A DNA stretch of 64,000 nt from Sphingopyxis sp. Root154 (GCF_001427105.1 NZ_LMGI01000002.1:1323411-1387410), one strand, 5' to 3'; shown: positions 43,872 to 53,432, counted from the stretch's first letter. Translations and numbers: made by a program. Notes: generated by a model not told the origin, from the sequence alone.

Positions 43872-45218
43872 TCAGGCACCGGGCGTGATCGGAACCGCCT
43901 TCTTCGCCAGCTTCGCTACCAGCGCGGTATCGTCGGCCGCCTTGGCGACGATACCTATGTGCCCGCCCGGCATCGCGCGCGCGATCAGCACGACGAATTC
44001 GGCGCCGCCGGCGTCATGCTCGAGGATGAGCGCCGGATGCGCGCGGCGCAATGCATCGAGGGTCTCGTCGGGACGTTCGGTGGCGTCGGCCGGCTTGCGG
44101 CGCGCGCGCGTGTCCTTGACCAGCCCCTTGAGCCCGCCCGGATAGCGGTCGAGATAGGCCCCGAGCTCGCCGCGTCCCACACCTTCGTCTTTGGCGTGGC
44201 CGAGCACGCAGGCATATTCGGCAAGCCGCGTCTTGTCATAGGTCGCGCCGAAAACCAGCTTCACGACCGGGGTCATCGGCGCGCGCTCCTGCATCGCCAG
44301 CCCCGCGTCGTCGAGCAGCGCGGCAAAGGCATCGGGCTGCTCCTCGGCGGCGAGCGCGAAATCCCACGCCTTGCCGACCGCCTGATAGAGCGCACCGCGA
44401 CTCCGGCTGTCCGCGGCGATCGCGCGCTCGGCGGTTTCGCGCGCGAGCGCGAGCCAGTCGGCGAGTTCGGCATCCTGCCCCGGATCGACCGACACCTCGT
44501 CCTCGTCCGCACCGACCTCGGCATCCAGCAAGAGCTCATCATCCTTGCCCAGCCCGGCAAAACCCGGGGTCGCATCGACAGCGACATCGTCGTCGAGATG
44601 CTCCGAGTCGGGACCATCGGCCCACACGGGCACCGGCGCGGTCAGCGGCGCGGCACTGCGCAGCGCCTGTTCGACCGAGAGCAGCAGTTCTTCGGCCTGG
44701 TCGGCAGGAACGGCTTTCTTCCAGTTGATCACACCCATGATGAAATCGATCGTGTCGTCGTCGGACGAAAAGGGCAGCAGGATGCCGCGGTACATGATCG
44801 TCGTACCGCGATCGTTGACGAACTCCGCCTCGAAGCCGATCGGCGCGCGGTTGGCGATGATCTGGAGATAATGGTCGGTGAGGCGCGACAGCAAGGATCG
44901 GCCCGGGATCTGGCTGATATAATGGACGTCCTCGTCGATCTGCGATTCTTCGCGCAGCGTGTCGCCGAGGAAGGCGAGCCCGGGGTTTTCGACGCCCGCG
45001 GTGAAATCGAGCAGCACCGAATGCGAGCCGAAATCGGCGCCGTCGAGATCGAGGTCCTCGACCGACGGATAAGCGCGGTCGGCGAGCAGCGAGGCCCAGT
45101 AATTATAGGCTCGAACCTGCATTCGCCGTTCGTCGACGCCGACGGATGCGGGCGCATCGATCGCCCCATCCTCCTGGTCGTGGCTGCCCGAAAGCAGTCC
45201 GCGCATGCTGTCCATCAT
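43872..45218 (-). CDS. PAS-like domain protein of unknown function
   Basis: A 448-residue cytoplasmic protein. The N-terminal part (about 35-170) resembles the PAS_5-type domain of alphaproteobacteria: YWASLLADRAYPSVEDLDL, then GRSLLSRLTDHYLQIIANR and a closing GVINWKK. A long acidic low-complexity linker (about 195-245) leads to a helical, unassigned C-terminal region. No kinase, cyclase or DNA-binding domain was recognised. GGGGA precedes tandem ATG codons at 45218 and 45215. It lies upstream of gdhB on the same strand, separated by 165 bases. Confidence 0.65.
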   Translation of the reverse strand: MMDSMRGLLSGSHDQEDGAIDAPASVGVDERRMQVRAYNYWASLLADRAYPSVEDLDLDGADFGSHSVLLDFTAGVENPGLAFLGDTLREESQIDEDVHYISQIPGRSLLSRLTDHYLQIIANRAPIGFEAEFVNDRGTTIMYRGILLPFSSDDDTIDFIMGVINWKKAVPADQAEELLLSVEQALRSAAPLTAPVPVWADGPDSEHLDDDVAVDATPGFAGLGKDDELLLDAEVGADEDEVSVDPGQDAELADWLALARETAERAIAADSRSRGALYQAVGKAWDFALAAEEQPDAFAALLDDAGLAMQERAPMTPVVKLVFGATYDKTRLAEYACVLGHAKDEGVGRGELGAYLDRYPGGLKGLVKDTRARRKPADATERPDETLDALRRAHPALILEHDAGGAEFVVLIARAMPGGHIGIVAKAADDTALVAKLAKKAVPITPGA

Positions 45219-45588
45219 TTGTCCCCAGTCGCAAACATCGGTAAATCTTATGCACCGGGACTGGTAAAAGCGGCGTAAACGATGGCCGCGGTGACCCGAA
45301 GCCTGCGGACCGCCCCTATATCCTCCATTTCCTCCCGCCCACTTTAGCCGCCAGCGCGCGCCGCAAAGCGCCAGCGCGATTGTCCGGCAAAAAAGCGGAT
45401 CGAAATGCGATTTCGCCCTGAAATTCTATCATCATGCATGGATTGGATATCAAAAATCCCCATGCTATAAATCTTTCTAAGAACGATATATGTTCTATTT
45501 CATAATCTTAACTTACATATTCATTTGTCCGATCTTCCGCACCATATGCCCCTTGCATGGCATGAGATGCCTTCTGTTGGAGTCGGAT
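45219..45588. other. 370-base AT-rich intergenic region
   Basis: Between the PAS-like gene (minus) and the DUF983 gene (plus), bases 45400-45535 are far richer in A and T than the rest of the window. They contain a sigma-70-like promoter (separate entry). They also contain AGAAC-N7-GTTCT at 45479-45495, an inverted repeat near the predicted transcription start. A plus-strand frame extends through it (begins MFYFIILTYI) but has no ribosome-binding site and is probably not coding. Confidence 0.6.
45443..45471 (+). promoter_or_regulatory. Sigma-70-like promoter of the DUF983 gene
   Basis: TTGGAT (45443-45448) and TATAAA (45466-45471) are separated by 17 bases, the ideal spacing. The start point would be near 45478, giving a leader of about 110 bases. 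An AGAAC/GTTCT inverted repeat lies directly at the predicted start point. Confidence 0.55.
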
Positions 45589-46029
45589 ATGACGAACGGT
45601 GATGTTCGCAACGAAAAGCTGCGCTGGATCCTGTGGGCGGGATGGCACGGGAAATGCCCCGAATGCGGCAAGGGACATATGTTCCGCTCGTGGCTGAAGC
45701 TCGCCGATCGCTGCGAGAATTGCGGGCTCGATTTCAGCTTTGCCGCGCCCGACGACGGCCCCGCCTTCTTCTCGCAGTGCATCGTCGCGTTTCCGCTGAC
45801 CTTTGTGATCGTGTGGCTGCAGATCGCCTACAGCCCGCCGCTGTGGGTCCATCTGGTCTTCTCGATCCCGATCATGGTCATCGGCTGTGTGCTGCCGCTG
45901 CGCCCGATCAAGGGCTGGCTGGTCGCCTCGCAATATGTGAACAAGGCGCAGGAATCGGGGACCGAGCATCTGTGGGCGAAGCTGAATGCGCGCGAAAAAC
46001 ACGAAGCGGACGAACGGCGTGGCGGGTGA
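45589..46029 (+). CDS. DUF983 domain membrane protein
   Basis: A 146-residue protein. Two CxxC pairs (CPECGKGHMF and CENCGLDF, about residues 22-50) suggest a zinc ribbon. Two transmembrane helices follow at about 62-82 and 88-108, then a charged tail. This matches DUF983 proteins, which are often near cytochrome oxidase genes elsewhere but have no defined role. The start at 45589 has GGAG six bases upstream; an upstream in-frame start lacks one. Its end overlaps the MocR-type gene by 11 bases. Confidence 0.88.
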   Translation: MTNGDVRNEKLRWILWAGWHGKCPECGKGHMFRSWLKLADRCENCGLDFSFAAPDDGPAFFSQCIVAFPLTFVIVWLQIAYSPPLWVHLVFSIPIMVIGCVLPLRPIKGWLVASQYVNKAQESGTEHLWAKLNAREKHEADERRGG

Positions 46030-47386
46030 CGCATGGCTCCCCGACATCGCGGGTACGGCAGGGCCCAAATATAAGGCGGTGACCGCCGCGATATCGGCGG
46101 CGGTCGCGCGCGGCGAGCTTCGCCACGGTGATCGCCTGCCGCCGCAGCGCGACCTCGCCGCAAAACTCGGCATCGATCTCACGACGGTGACCAAAGCTTA
46201 TGACCTTGCGCGGCAGCGCGGGCTGATCGTCGCGCGCGGGCGCGCGGGCAGCTTTATCAGCGAGGATGTGCGTACCGGCGAGGTGGCGACTGCAGCGCAG
46301 AGCGACATCGCGATGAACAGCCCGCCGATCCCTATCGAAAGCCGTTTGACCGATGCAATGGCGTCGGCGCTGGGCACGCTGGGGCGCGCCGGGCTTGCCC
46401 GGCTGCACTATCAGCGGCCGGGCGGCGCCGCGGCGGACCGTGAAAGCGGCGCCGAACTGCTTGGCCGCACCGGCCTGTCGTCTTCGGTCGAACAGATCGC
46501 CGTCACCGCCGGCGGACAAAATGGGCTGCACGCGGTTGCATCGGCGATCCTCAAGCCCGGTGACCGCGTTGCGTGCGGGCGCTTCGTCTATCCCGGTTTC
46601 GCCGCGATTGCGCGGCGCATGGGGGTCACGCTCGTCCCGCTCGCCGAAATGACCGCCGACGCCTTGGAGGCGGCGCACGCCGCCGCCCCGCTGCGCGCGC
46701 TCTACATCGTTTCGACCAACGACAATCCAACCACCGCGACGATTGAGGTCGGGGAAAGGCGCGCCATTGCCGCATGGGCTGAGGATGCGGGCGTCCAGAT
46801 CGTCGAGGACGACGCCTATGGCCTGCTCCCCGACGCGCCGATCCCCGCTATCGCGAGCTTCGCGCCCGCGATCAGCTGGTATGTCATGAGCATGGCCAAA
46901 ATCGTTTCGCCCGCGCTGCGCGTCGGTTTTGTCCGCGCGCCGGGCGTGGCCGAGGCCATGCAAATCGCGGCGTGCCAGCATGAAAGCGCTGTGATGGCGC
47001 CGCCGCTCAACGTCGCGATGATCTCGCTATGGCTGGCCGACGGAACGCTCGACGCGCTGATCGATGCGGTGCGCAAGGAGGCGAGCTGGCGACAGCGGCT
47101 GGCGCACAGCGTGCTCGGCGACGGGCGTCATGCCGCGCATCCGCAAGGCTATCACCTCTGGCTGCCGCTGGCGGGCGACAGCCAGCCCGACACGCTCGCC
47201 GCCGCGCTCGCGCTCGACGGGCTCTCGGCGGTGCAATCGGACCGGTTCGCGGTTGGGGCGGACGCGCCCAGGGCGATGCGCATCTCGCTCGGCGGCACGA
47301 TCGACCGCCGCGGGCTTTCGCGGGCGCTGCACCGGCTCGCGGCGCAGCTATGGACGCCCGGCGGCGCGGCGAGCCATATCGTCTGA
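46019..47386 (+). CDS. MocR-type transcriptional regulator (GntR domain fused to aminotransferase fold)
   Basis: A 455-residue fusion. The GntR winged helix occupies about 15-80 (GELRHGDRLPPQRDLAAKLG, then TVTKAYDLARQRGLIVARGRAG). A PLP type-I aminotransferase-like domain covers about 105-450. STNDNPTTA marks the cofactor-binding region, and the lysine in MSMAKIVSPALRVG is the expected PLP site. Such proteins usually act as PLP- or amine-responsive regulators rather than enzymes. The GTG start lies inside the end of the DUF983 gene, so the two are coupled; a physiological link is unknown. Confidence 0.88.
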   Translation: MAGDAWLPDIAGTAGPKYKAVTAAISAAVARGELRHGDRLPPQRDLAAKLGIDLTTVTKAYDLARQRGLIVARGRAGSFISEDVRTGEVATAAQSDIAMNSPPIPIESRLTDAMASALGTLGRAGLARLHYQRPGGAAADRESGAELLGRTGLSSSVEQIAVTAGGQNGLHAVASAILKPGDRVACGRFVYPGFAAIARRMGVTLVPLAEMTADALEAAHAAAPLRALYIVSTNDNPTTATIEVGERRAIAAWAEDAGVQIVEDDAYGLLPDAPIPAIASFAPAISWYVMSMAKIVSPALRVGFVRAPGVAEAMQIAACQHESAVMAPPLNVAMISLWLADGTLDALIDAVRKEASWRQRLAHSVLGDGRHAAHPQGYHLWLPLAGDSQPDTLAAALALDGLSAVQSDRFAVGADAPRAMRISLGGTIDRRGLSRALHRLAAQLWTPGGAASHIV

Positions 47387-47393
47387 CGCGGCC

Positions 47394-48803
47394 CTAAGTC
47401 GACCAGCCGCCCGCGAGTGCGCGGAACAACGCGATCTGGCGCCGCGAAATCTGCCCGTCCTGCGCAGCGAGCACCGCTTCGGTCTCGGCGAACGTCCGTT
47501 CGGCGTCGAGCCATTCGAGCGAGTCCGACGCGCCTTCCTGCCGCTTCGCGCGCACGATCCGCGCCGCGCGTTCGGCCTGATCGCGCGCGGCGCGCAGCGC
47601 CTGCCGCTGTTCGAGCGAACGCGCATAGGACGACAGCGCCGTCTCGGTCTCCTCGAGCGCACGCAGCACGGTGCCGTCGAATTCGGCAAGCGATGCCTGC
47701 GTATCGGCCTCGGCCGCGGCAATCCGCGCGCGGGCGGGTTCCTGATTGGGGAAAGCCCAGTTGAGCAGCGGCCCGAGCAGCCAGCGGATCGGGCCGCCAC
47801 CGAACACATCGCCAAAGCCCGATCCGGTCGACCCAGCCGACCCGCCGAGCGTGATGCGCGGATAAAGATCCGCGGTCGCGACGCCGATGCGCGCGGTGTC
47901 GGCGGCAAGGCGGCGCTCGGCGGCGCGAATGTCGGGACGGCGCTTGAGCAGCGCCGCCCCATCACCGACTGGGATCGGGTCGGTGATTTCGAGGCTGATA
48001 TTGCGGTCCGCTGCGATCGGGGGGAGCGCAGCGGGAGCACGACCGGTCAGAGTCGCGAGGCGGAACAACGCCGCCTGCCGCTCGGCCTCGATGGAAGGAA
48101 TGTCGGCCGAACGCTGGTCGCGCAGCGTCGTGATGCGCGCGAGGTCGAGCCCCGTCGCCATCCCGACGTCCTTGCGGCGTTCGGTGAGTTTCACTTGCTG
48201 GTCGAGCAGCCCGACAATGCGCCGCGCGACGTCGAGGCGGGCTGCGCCGGAAGCGGCGTCGGCATAGGCCTGGGTCGTGTCGGCAGCGACGATCACGCGC
48301 ACCGCGTCGGCATTCGCCTCAGCAGCGGCGGTGTCGCCGCGCGCGGCTTCGATCGAGCGGCTGACGCGGCCAAACAGGTCGACTTCGTAAGATACGTTGA
48401 GCCCGACATCGACCGCCCAATCCTCGCGATCGGCGCCCGGCAGGCGCTGGCCCTCGGGGCTGCGGCCGTAATTGGCGCCGGCGCCGATCTCGCCCTGCGG
48501 TAGGCGGTCGGCGCGCGCGCCGCGCAAGGATGCGCGGGCGCGGGCGATATTCGCCACCGCGACACGGACGTCGGTGTTGCTGGCGAGCGCATCGCCGACA
48601 AGCCCGTCGAGGACGGGATCGTTATAGAGGCGCCACCAGTCGCCCGCGACCGGCGCAAGCGACACCGCAGGGCTGTTCGCCGAAACGAACGGCCCGGTCG
48701 CGACGGGCGCCGACGCCGACTTGGGTTCGGCATAGTTGGGGCCGACCGCGCAGGCGGCGAGCGCCAGCGCCGAGGCGGCGGTGAGGATATTGCGGAGGAT
48801 CAT
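47394..48803 (-). CDS. Outer-membrane efflux lipoprotein (OprM/NodT family)
   Basis: A 469-residue outer-membrane channel with a lipobox (ALALAAC, Cys18). It has two repeated outer-membrane-factor domains rich in long helices (about 60-250 and 265-455); the first begins WWRLYNDPVLDGLV, a strong family marker. It is the exit duct of the tripartite pump encoded by this operon, starting 11 bases after the RND gene. It ends at the convergent MocR-type gene with 7 bases between. Confidence 0.94.
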   Translation of the reverse strand: MILRNILTAASALALAACAVGPNYAEPKSASAPVATGPFVSANSPAVSLAPVAGDWWRLYNDPVLDGLVGDALASNTDVRVAVANIARARASLRGARADRLPQGEIGAGANYGRSPEGQRLPGADREDWAVDVGLNVSYEVDLFGRVSRSIEAARGDTAAAEANADAVRVIVAADTTQAYADAASGAARLDVARRIVGLLDQQVKLTERRKDVGMATGLDLARITTLRDQRSADIPSIEAERQAALFRLATLTGRAPAALPPIAADRNISLEITDPIPVGDGAALLKRRPDIRAAERRLAADTARIGVATADLYPRITLGGSAGSTGSGFGDVFGGGPIRWLLGPLLNWAFPNQEPARARIAAAEADTQASLAEFDGTVLRALEETETALSSYARSLEQRQALRAARDQAERAARIVRAKRQEGASDSLEWLDAERTFAETEAVLAAQDGQISRRQIALFRALAGGWST

Positions 48804-48814
48804 GATGCTACTCC

Positions 48815-51800
48815 TTATTCCGCCGGGACCGGCAGCGCCGTCCCGTGGTCGTCCGACCCGCGCCGCGCGCGCCGCTCGGCCGACCAGTGGCTGAGCGAGC
48901 GGGCGACGACGTAGAAGGTCGGGGTGAAGATGAGGCCGAACGCCGTCACGCCGAGCATGCCGAAGAAGACGGCGGTGCCGAGCGCCTGGCGCAGCTCCGC
49001 CCCTGCCCCGCTCGCGATCAGCAACGGCACGGCGCCGAGGATGAAAGCGAAGCTGGTCATCAGGATCGGGCGCAGCCGGTCGCGCGCGGCACGCACCGCG
49101 GCTTCGATCGGCGACAAGCCATCCTCTTCTTCCGCCTGCTTGGCGAATTCGACGATCAGGATCGCGTTCTTCGCGGCGAGCGCGATGAGCACGACGAGCC
49201 CGATCTGCGTCAGCACATTATTATCCATGCCGCGCAAGTTCACCCCGACCATCGCCGCGAGCAGACACATCGGGACGATGAAGATGATCGCCAGGGGCAG
49301 CATCAGGCTTTCATATTGTGCGGCGAGCACGAGGAAGACGAAGACCACCGCGAGCGCGAAGACGATACCCGCGGTGTTGGCCGCCGCCTTCTGCTGGAAG
49401 GCGATGCCCGTCCATTCGGTGCCGTAGCCTGCGGGCAGCGATTCCGACGCGAGCTTTTCCATCGTCGTCAGCGACGCGCCCGACGACGAGCCCGGAGCGG
49501 TGTCGCCATCGATCTCGACCGCGGGGAAGAGGTTGTAGCGCGTGACGCGGTACGGCCCCGTGCGGTCTTCGAAATTGGCGACCGAGCCAATCGGCACCAT
49601 CGCGCCCGAATCGGACCGCGTCCGCAGGTTCGCGATATCGGCGACGGTCTGGCGATAGGGCGCATCGGCCTGTGCGGTGACGCGATAGGTGCGGCCGAGC
49701 AGGTTGAAGTCGTTCACGAACGCCGAACCCAGATAGACCTGCAGCGCTTCGAACACGCGTTCGGGCGGCACGCCGAGCATATTCGCCTTCGCCCGGTCGA
49801 TATCGGCATAGACGCGCGGGTTCGACGGATCGAAGAAGGTGAAGACGTTCGCGAGACCCGGGGTCTCGTTCGCCTTGCCGATCAGATTGTTCGTCTCATT
49901 CGCAAGCGCGGCATAGCCGTTCCCGCCGCGATCCTGCACGATCATCCGGTAGCCACCCGCCGAACCGATGCCCTGGATCAGCGGCGGCGGGATGATGACG
50001 ATCTGCGCCTCGGTGATGTCGGCGGTGTTGGCACGGGCCTGGTTCATGATGTCCTCGAAATTGACCCCGAGCTTCCCGCGCTCCTCGAACGATTTGAGCG
50101 GGAAGTAAGCGGCGGCCGAGTTCGGCGCGAGCGTCTGCGACGGACCATCGAAGCCCGCGAGCATCACCGAACCGAGGACACCCTCGATCGGCAGCACGCG
50201 ACCTGCGACCTTCTTCAGCACCGCATCGGTGCGTTCGACCGAGGCGCCCGAGGGCAGCTTGGCGACGACGAGGAAATAGCCCTGATCCTGCGCGGGGATG
50301 AAGCCGGTCGGCGTCGCCCAGAACAGGCCCGCGGTCGCGGCGATCAACCCGGCATAGGTGACCATCATCTTCTTTGGCGCGCGCACCAGCCGGTCGGTCA
50401 GGCGCGCATAACCATTGCTCAGCTTCTCGAAGCCTTCGTTGAAGCGTTCTCCGGCATAGTGGATACGCCCCATCAGCCATCCGTCGGCCTGCGCGGCGGC
50501 GTGCGGCTTGAGCAGGATCGCCGCGAGTGCGGGCGACAGGGTGAGCGACAGCACCAGCGAGATGATCGTCGCGGTCGAGATCGTCACCGCAAACTGCTGG
50601 TAGAAGGCGCCCGACAGGCCGGTGAGGAACAGCGTCGGCACGAACACCGCGCAGAGCACGAGCACGATCGCGACGAGCGCGCCCGACACTTCGTCCATCG
50701 ATGTGCGCGCGGCTTCGAGCGCGCTCATCCCCTTCTCGAGGTTGCGTTCGACATTCTCGACAACGACGATCGCGTCGTCGACGACAATGCCGATCGCGAG
50801 CACCAGCCCGAACAGCGAAAGATTGTTGAGGCTGTAGCCGAAGGCCGCGAGCACCACGAAGGTCCCAATCAGCGACACGGGGATCGCCAGCACCGGAATG
50901 ATCGCCGCGCGCCATTTCTGCAAGAAAACCAGGATGACGATGACGACGAGGATGACAGCTTCGATCAGCGTTTCCATCACCGCGTCGATCGACTGGGCGA
51001 TGAATTCGGTGGGGTTATAGATGACGCGATATTCGAGGCCCTTGGGGAAGCTTTTCGATGCCGCCGCCATTTCGGCCTCGACCGCCTGCGCCGCGGCGAG
51101 CGCGTTCGAGCCCGGGCGCTGGAAGGTCGCGAGAAGGACGGTCGGATCGCCCGACAAATAGGTGTTCGAATTATAGTCCGACGCGCCAAGCTCGACGCGT
51201 GCGACGTCGGAGACGCGGACCTGACGTCCGTCGGCGTCGGTGCGGATGACGATGTTTGCGAAGTCCTTGGGGTCGGTCAGGCGGCCCTGCGTTTCGACGC
51301 TGAGCTGGAAACTGCTGCCGTTGGCATGCGGCGGCTGGCCGAGCGAGCCCGCGGCGACCTGCACATTTTCACGGCGCAGCGCGGCGACGATCTCGCCCGC
51401 GGTCAGGTCGAGTGCGGCGGCGCGGCCGGGATCGATCCACACGCGCATCGCATAGTCGCGGCTGCCGAACAGGCGCACGTCGCCGACGCCGTCGATGCGG
51501 CTAAGACGATCGCGGAGCTGGGTCAGCGCATAGTTGGAGATGTACGCGCGATCGAGCGACTTGTCGGGCGACACCAGGTTCACGATCAACAGGAAGTCAG
51601 GCGAAGTCTTGCGCGTCACGACGCCCAGCCGCTGCACGGTTTCAGGGAGGCGCGGCGTCGCGATCGCGACGCGGTTCTGTACCAGCACCTGCGCGGCATC
51701 GAGGTCGGTGCCGATCTTGAAGGTCACAGTGATCGTGACGACGCCGTCACCCGTCGACTGGCTGCTCATATAGAGCATATTGTCGACGCCGTTGATTTCC

Positions 51801-52006
51801 TGTTCGATCGGCGCCGCCACCGTGTCGGCGACGGTTTCCGCCGACGCACCCGGGTAGGTTGCGGTCACGGTCACCGTGGGCGGGACGATGTCGGGATATT
51901 GCGATACGGGCAGGCCGATATAGGCGACCGCACCGATGATCGTGATGATGACAGCGAGCACGGCGGCAAAGATCGGCCGGTCGATGAAAAAGCGGGATAG
52001 GCGCAT
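48815..52006 (-). CDS. RND multidrug efflux transporter, HAE1 family (AcrB/MexB-like)
   Basis: A 1063-residue inner-membrane proton/drug antiporter. It starts MRLSRFFIDRPIFAAVLAV as is typical. It has 12 predicted helices in a 1+5+1+5 arrangement with two large periplasmic loops. The proton-relay aspartates are in GIVVDDAIVVVENV (about 400-413). It pumps lipophilic compounds, and substrate range cannot be read from sequence. It lies between the adaptor gene, 154 bases upstream with a palindromic repeat cluster in the gap, and the outer-membrane factor gene. Confidence 0.97.
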   Translation of the reverse strand: MRLSRFFIDRPIFAAVLAVIITIIGAVAYIGLPVSQYPDIVPPTVTVTATYPGASAETVADTVAAPIEQEINGVDNMLYMSSQSTGDGVVTITVTFKIGTDLDAAQVLVQNRVAIATPRLPETVQRLGVVTRKTSPDFLLIVNLVSPDKSLDRAYISNYALTQLRDRLSRIDGVGDVRLFGSRDYAMRVWIDPGRAAALDLTAGEIVAALRRENVQVAAGSLGQPPHANGSSFQLSVETQGRLTDPKDFANIVIRTDADGRQVRVSDVARVELGASDYNSNTYLSGDPTVLLATFQRPGSNALAAAQAVEAEMAAASKSFPKGLEYRVIYNPTEFIAQSIDAVMETLIEAVILVVIVILVFLQKWRAAIIPVLAIPVSLIGTFVVLAAFGYSLNNLSLFGLVLAIGIVVDDAIVVVENVERNLEKGMSALEAARTSMDEVSGALVAIVLVLCAVFVPTLFLTGLSGAFYQQFAVTISTATIISLVLSLTLSPALAAILLKPHAAAQADGWLMGRIHYAGERFNEGFEKLSNGYARLTDRLVRAPKKMMVTYAGLIAATAGLFWATPTGFIPAQDQGYFLVVAKLPSGASVERTDAVLKKVAGRVLPIEGVLGSVMLAGFDGPSQTLAPNSAAAYFPLKSFEERGKLGVNFEDIMNQARANTADITEAQIVIIPPPLIQGIGSAGGYRMIVQDRGGNGYAALANETNNLIGKANETPGLANVFTFFDPSNPRVYADIDRAKANMLGVPPERVFEALQVYLGSAFVNDFNLLGRTYRVTAQADAPYRQTVADIANLRTRSDSGAMVPIGSVANFEDRTGPYRVTRYNLFPAVEIDGDTAPGSSSGASLTTMEKLASESLPAGYGTEWTGIAFQQKAAANTAGIVFALAVVFVFLVLAAQYESLMLPLAIIFIVPMCLLAAMVGVNLRGMDNNVLTQIGLVVLIALAAKNAILIVEFAKQAEEEDGLSPIEAAVRAARDRLRPILMTSFAFILGAVPLLIASGAGAELRQALGTAVFFGMLGVTAFGLIFTPTFYVVARSLSHWSAERRARRGSDDHGTALPVPAE

Positions 52007-52036
52007 GGGAGAGCCCCTGTTCTATGATCTATCAAA

Positions 52037-52154
52037 CCTCCCCTCCGCTTGCGGGAGGGGTAGCGAGACTTGCGAGCTTGCTCGCTAGTCGCAGCGGGGA
52101 GGGCAATGAAACGTCACGGCCCCTCCCCCGACCCCTCCCGCAAGCGGGAGGGGT
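52037..52154. repeat. REP-like cluster of GC-rich palindromes
   Basis: Four inverted repeats lie within the 154-base gap of the efflux operon. They are CCCCTCC/GGAGGGG (52040-52060), GACTTGCGAGC/GCTCGCTAGTC with a TT loop and one mismatch (52067-52090), an imperfect CGGGGAGGG/CCCTCCCCCG pair (about 52095-52130), and CCCCTCCCGC/GCGGGAGGGG (52132-52153). The outer units are related to each other. The arrangement resembles dispersed intergenic palindromes of sphingomonads and could tune expression of the RND gene relative to the adaptor. Confidence 0.75.
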
Positions 52155-52160
52155 GAGTAT

Positions 52161-53432
52161 TTACTTCGCGAAGGTCGCCTGCGCCGACACCGGTTCGACC
52201 GCGGCCGCCGCATCCTTTGGGGGTGCCGAAGCGGCGATCTTTCCGGCCTTGGTCACCGCCTTGGTGCCCGGACGCGCGAACTGATAACCGTTGATGACGA
52301 TCCGGTCGGTCGGCGTCAGCCCCGAACGGATGACGCGCAGGCCATCGACTTCGGGGCCAAGCTCGACCGGCTTCGCCGCGACCATGCCGTCCTTGCCGAC
52401 GACATAGACGATCTTGCGCGCCTGGTCGGTCTGCACCGCCGCGGCGGGGATTAGCAGCGCGCGCGCGGTCTGGCCGGTCGACAGGCGCATGTTGCCGAAC
52501 ATGCCGGGAGTCAGGAACATCTCCGGGTTGCGGAAGCTGGCTCGGGCGCGGATCGTGCCCGAGCGCGGATCGAGGCCATTGTCGGTAAAGTCGAGCTGGC
52601 CCTTCCAGCGATAATCGCCTTCGTCCTGCAAGCGGACTTCGACCGCCGCGCCCTTATCGCCGCCCTCGCGCTTGGTCTTGAGGAACAAAGCTTCGGAGCC
52701 CTGGAAGGTGAAGTAGACGGGGTCGAGCGCATTGATCGTCGTCAGCAGCGTGCCGCCGGCATCGCCCGCCGACACGAGGTTGCCCGCGTCGATCTGGCGG
52801 TCAGAAATACGACCGCTGAGCGGCGCGCGGACGGTGGTGAATTCGACGTCGAGCGAACGCGCCGCGATGCGGGCGTCGGCCCCGGCCAGCGCAGCATTCG
52901 CAGCGTTCACCCCCGCACGGAGGCGGTCGATCTCGCTCTGCGACACCGCCTCGACATCGACAAGCCGCCCGGCGCGTTCGAGTTCGAGGCGCGCGAGCGC
53001 GAGGTCGCTGCGCGCGCTGGCGGCCGAAGCGCGCGCTTCGGCGAGCGCGGCGCGATAGGGGCGCGGGTCGATGGTGAAGAGCGGCTGGCCCTGGCGGACG
53101 ATCTGGCCGTCGGTGAAGTGGATCGCGGTGATCGCGCCCGAGACGCGCGGGCGCACTTCGACCGCTTTCGACGCCTCGAAGCGTCCGATATATTCGTCCC
53201 ACAGCGTCACATCGCGCGCGATCGGCGCGGCGACGGTGAGCACGGGCGCGGGCGCGGCGACGGCCTGCGGCGCACCGTCGCGGAGCAGCCACCAGGCGCC
53301 AATGACGAGCACGAGGAACGCACCGATCCACGCGGCGCGGCGGCCGCGCCCGGGATGGAGCAAGGTCTTGAGTTCGCGGCGGACCTTCGCATCGGCGGGG
53401 TCGAGTTTTTCGATCGGGGTGTGGACGGTCAT
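52161..53432 (-). CDS. RND efflux periplasmic adaptor (membrane fusion protein)
   Basis: A 423-residue adaptor linking the inner-membrane pump to the outer-membrane channel. An N-terminal membrane anchor lies at about 33-50 (AAWIGAFLVLVIGAWWLL). A lipoyl/barrel-sandwich domain follows (EVRPRVSGAITAIHFTDGQ, about 92-110), then a coiled-coil hairpin (about 130-190), a beta-barrel (VYFTFQGSEALFL) and a membrane-proximal domain. It is the first structural gene of the operon, with a leader of about 320 bases before it. Confidence 0.95.
   Translation of the reverse strand: MTVHTPIEKLDPADAKVRRELKTLLHPGRGRRAAWIGAFLVLVIGAWWLLRDGAPQAVAAPAPVLTVAAPIARDVTLWDEYIGRFEASKAVEVRPRVSGAITAIHFTDGQIVRQGQPLFTIDPRPYRAALAEARASAASARSDLALARLELERAGRLVDVEAVSQSEIDRLRAGVNAANAALAGADARIAARSLDVEFTTVRAPLSGRISDRQIDAGNLVSAGDAGGTLLTTINALDPVYFTFQGSEALFLKTKREGGDKGAAVEVRLQDEGDYRWKGQLDFTDNGLDPRSGTIRARASFRNPEMFLTPGMFGNMRLSTGQTARALLIPAAAVQTDQARKIVYVVGKDGMVAAKPVELGPEVDGLRVIRSGLTPTDRIVINGYQFARPGTKAVTKAGKIAASAPPKDAAAAVEPVSAQATFAK

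Noticed and set aside
45490-45588. Upstream extension of the DUF983 protein (begins MFYFIILTYI)
   Set aside because: It lies in the AT-rich promoter region without a ribosome-binding site, while the ATG at 45589 has GGAG at ideal spacing and fits the family length.
48845-52000. A 1051-codon plus-strand open frame opposite the RND transporter
   Set aside because: Same composition artefact; the minus-strand frame is an intact HAE1 transporter.
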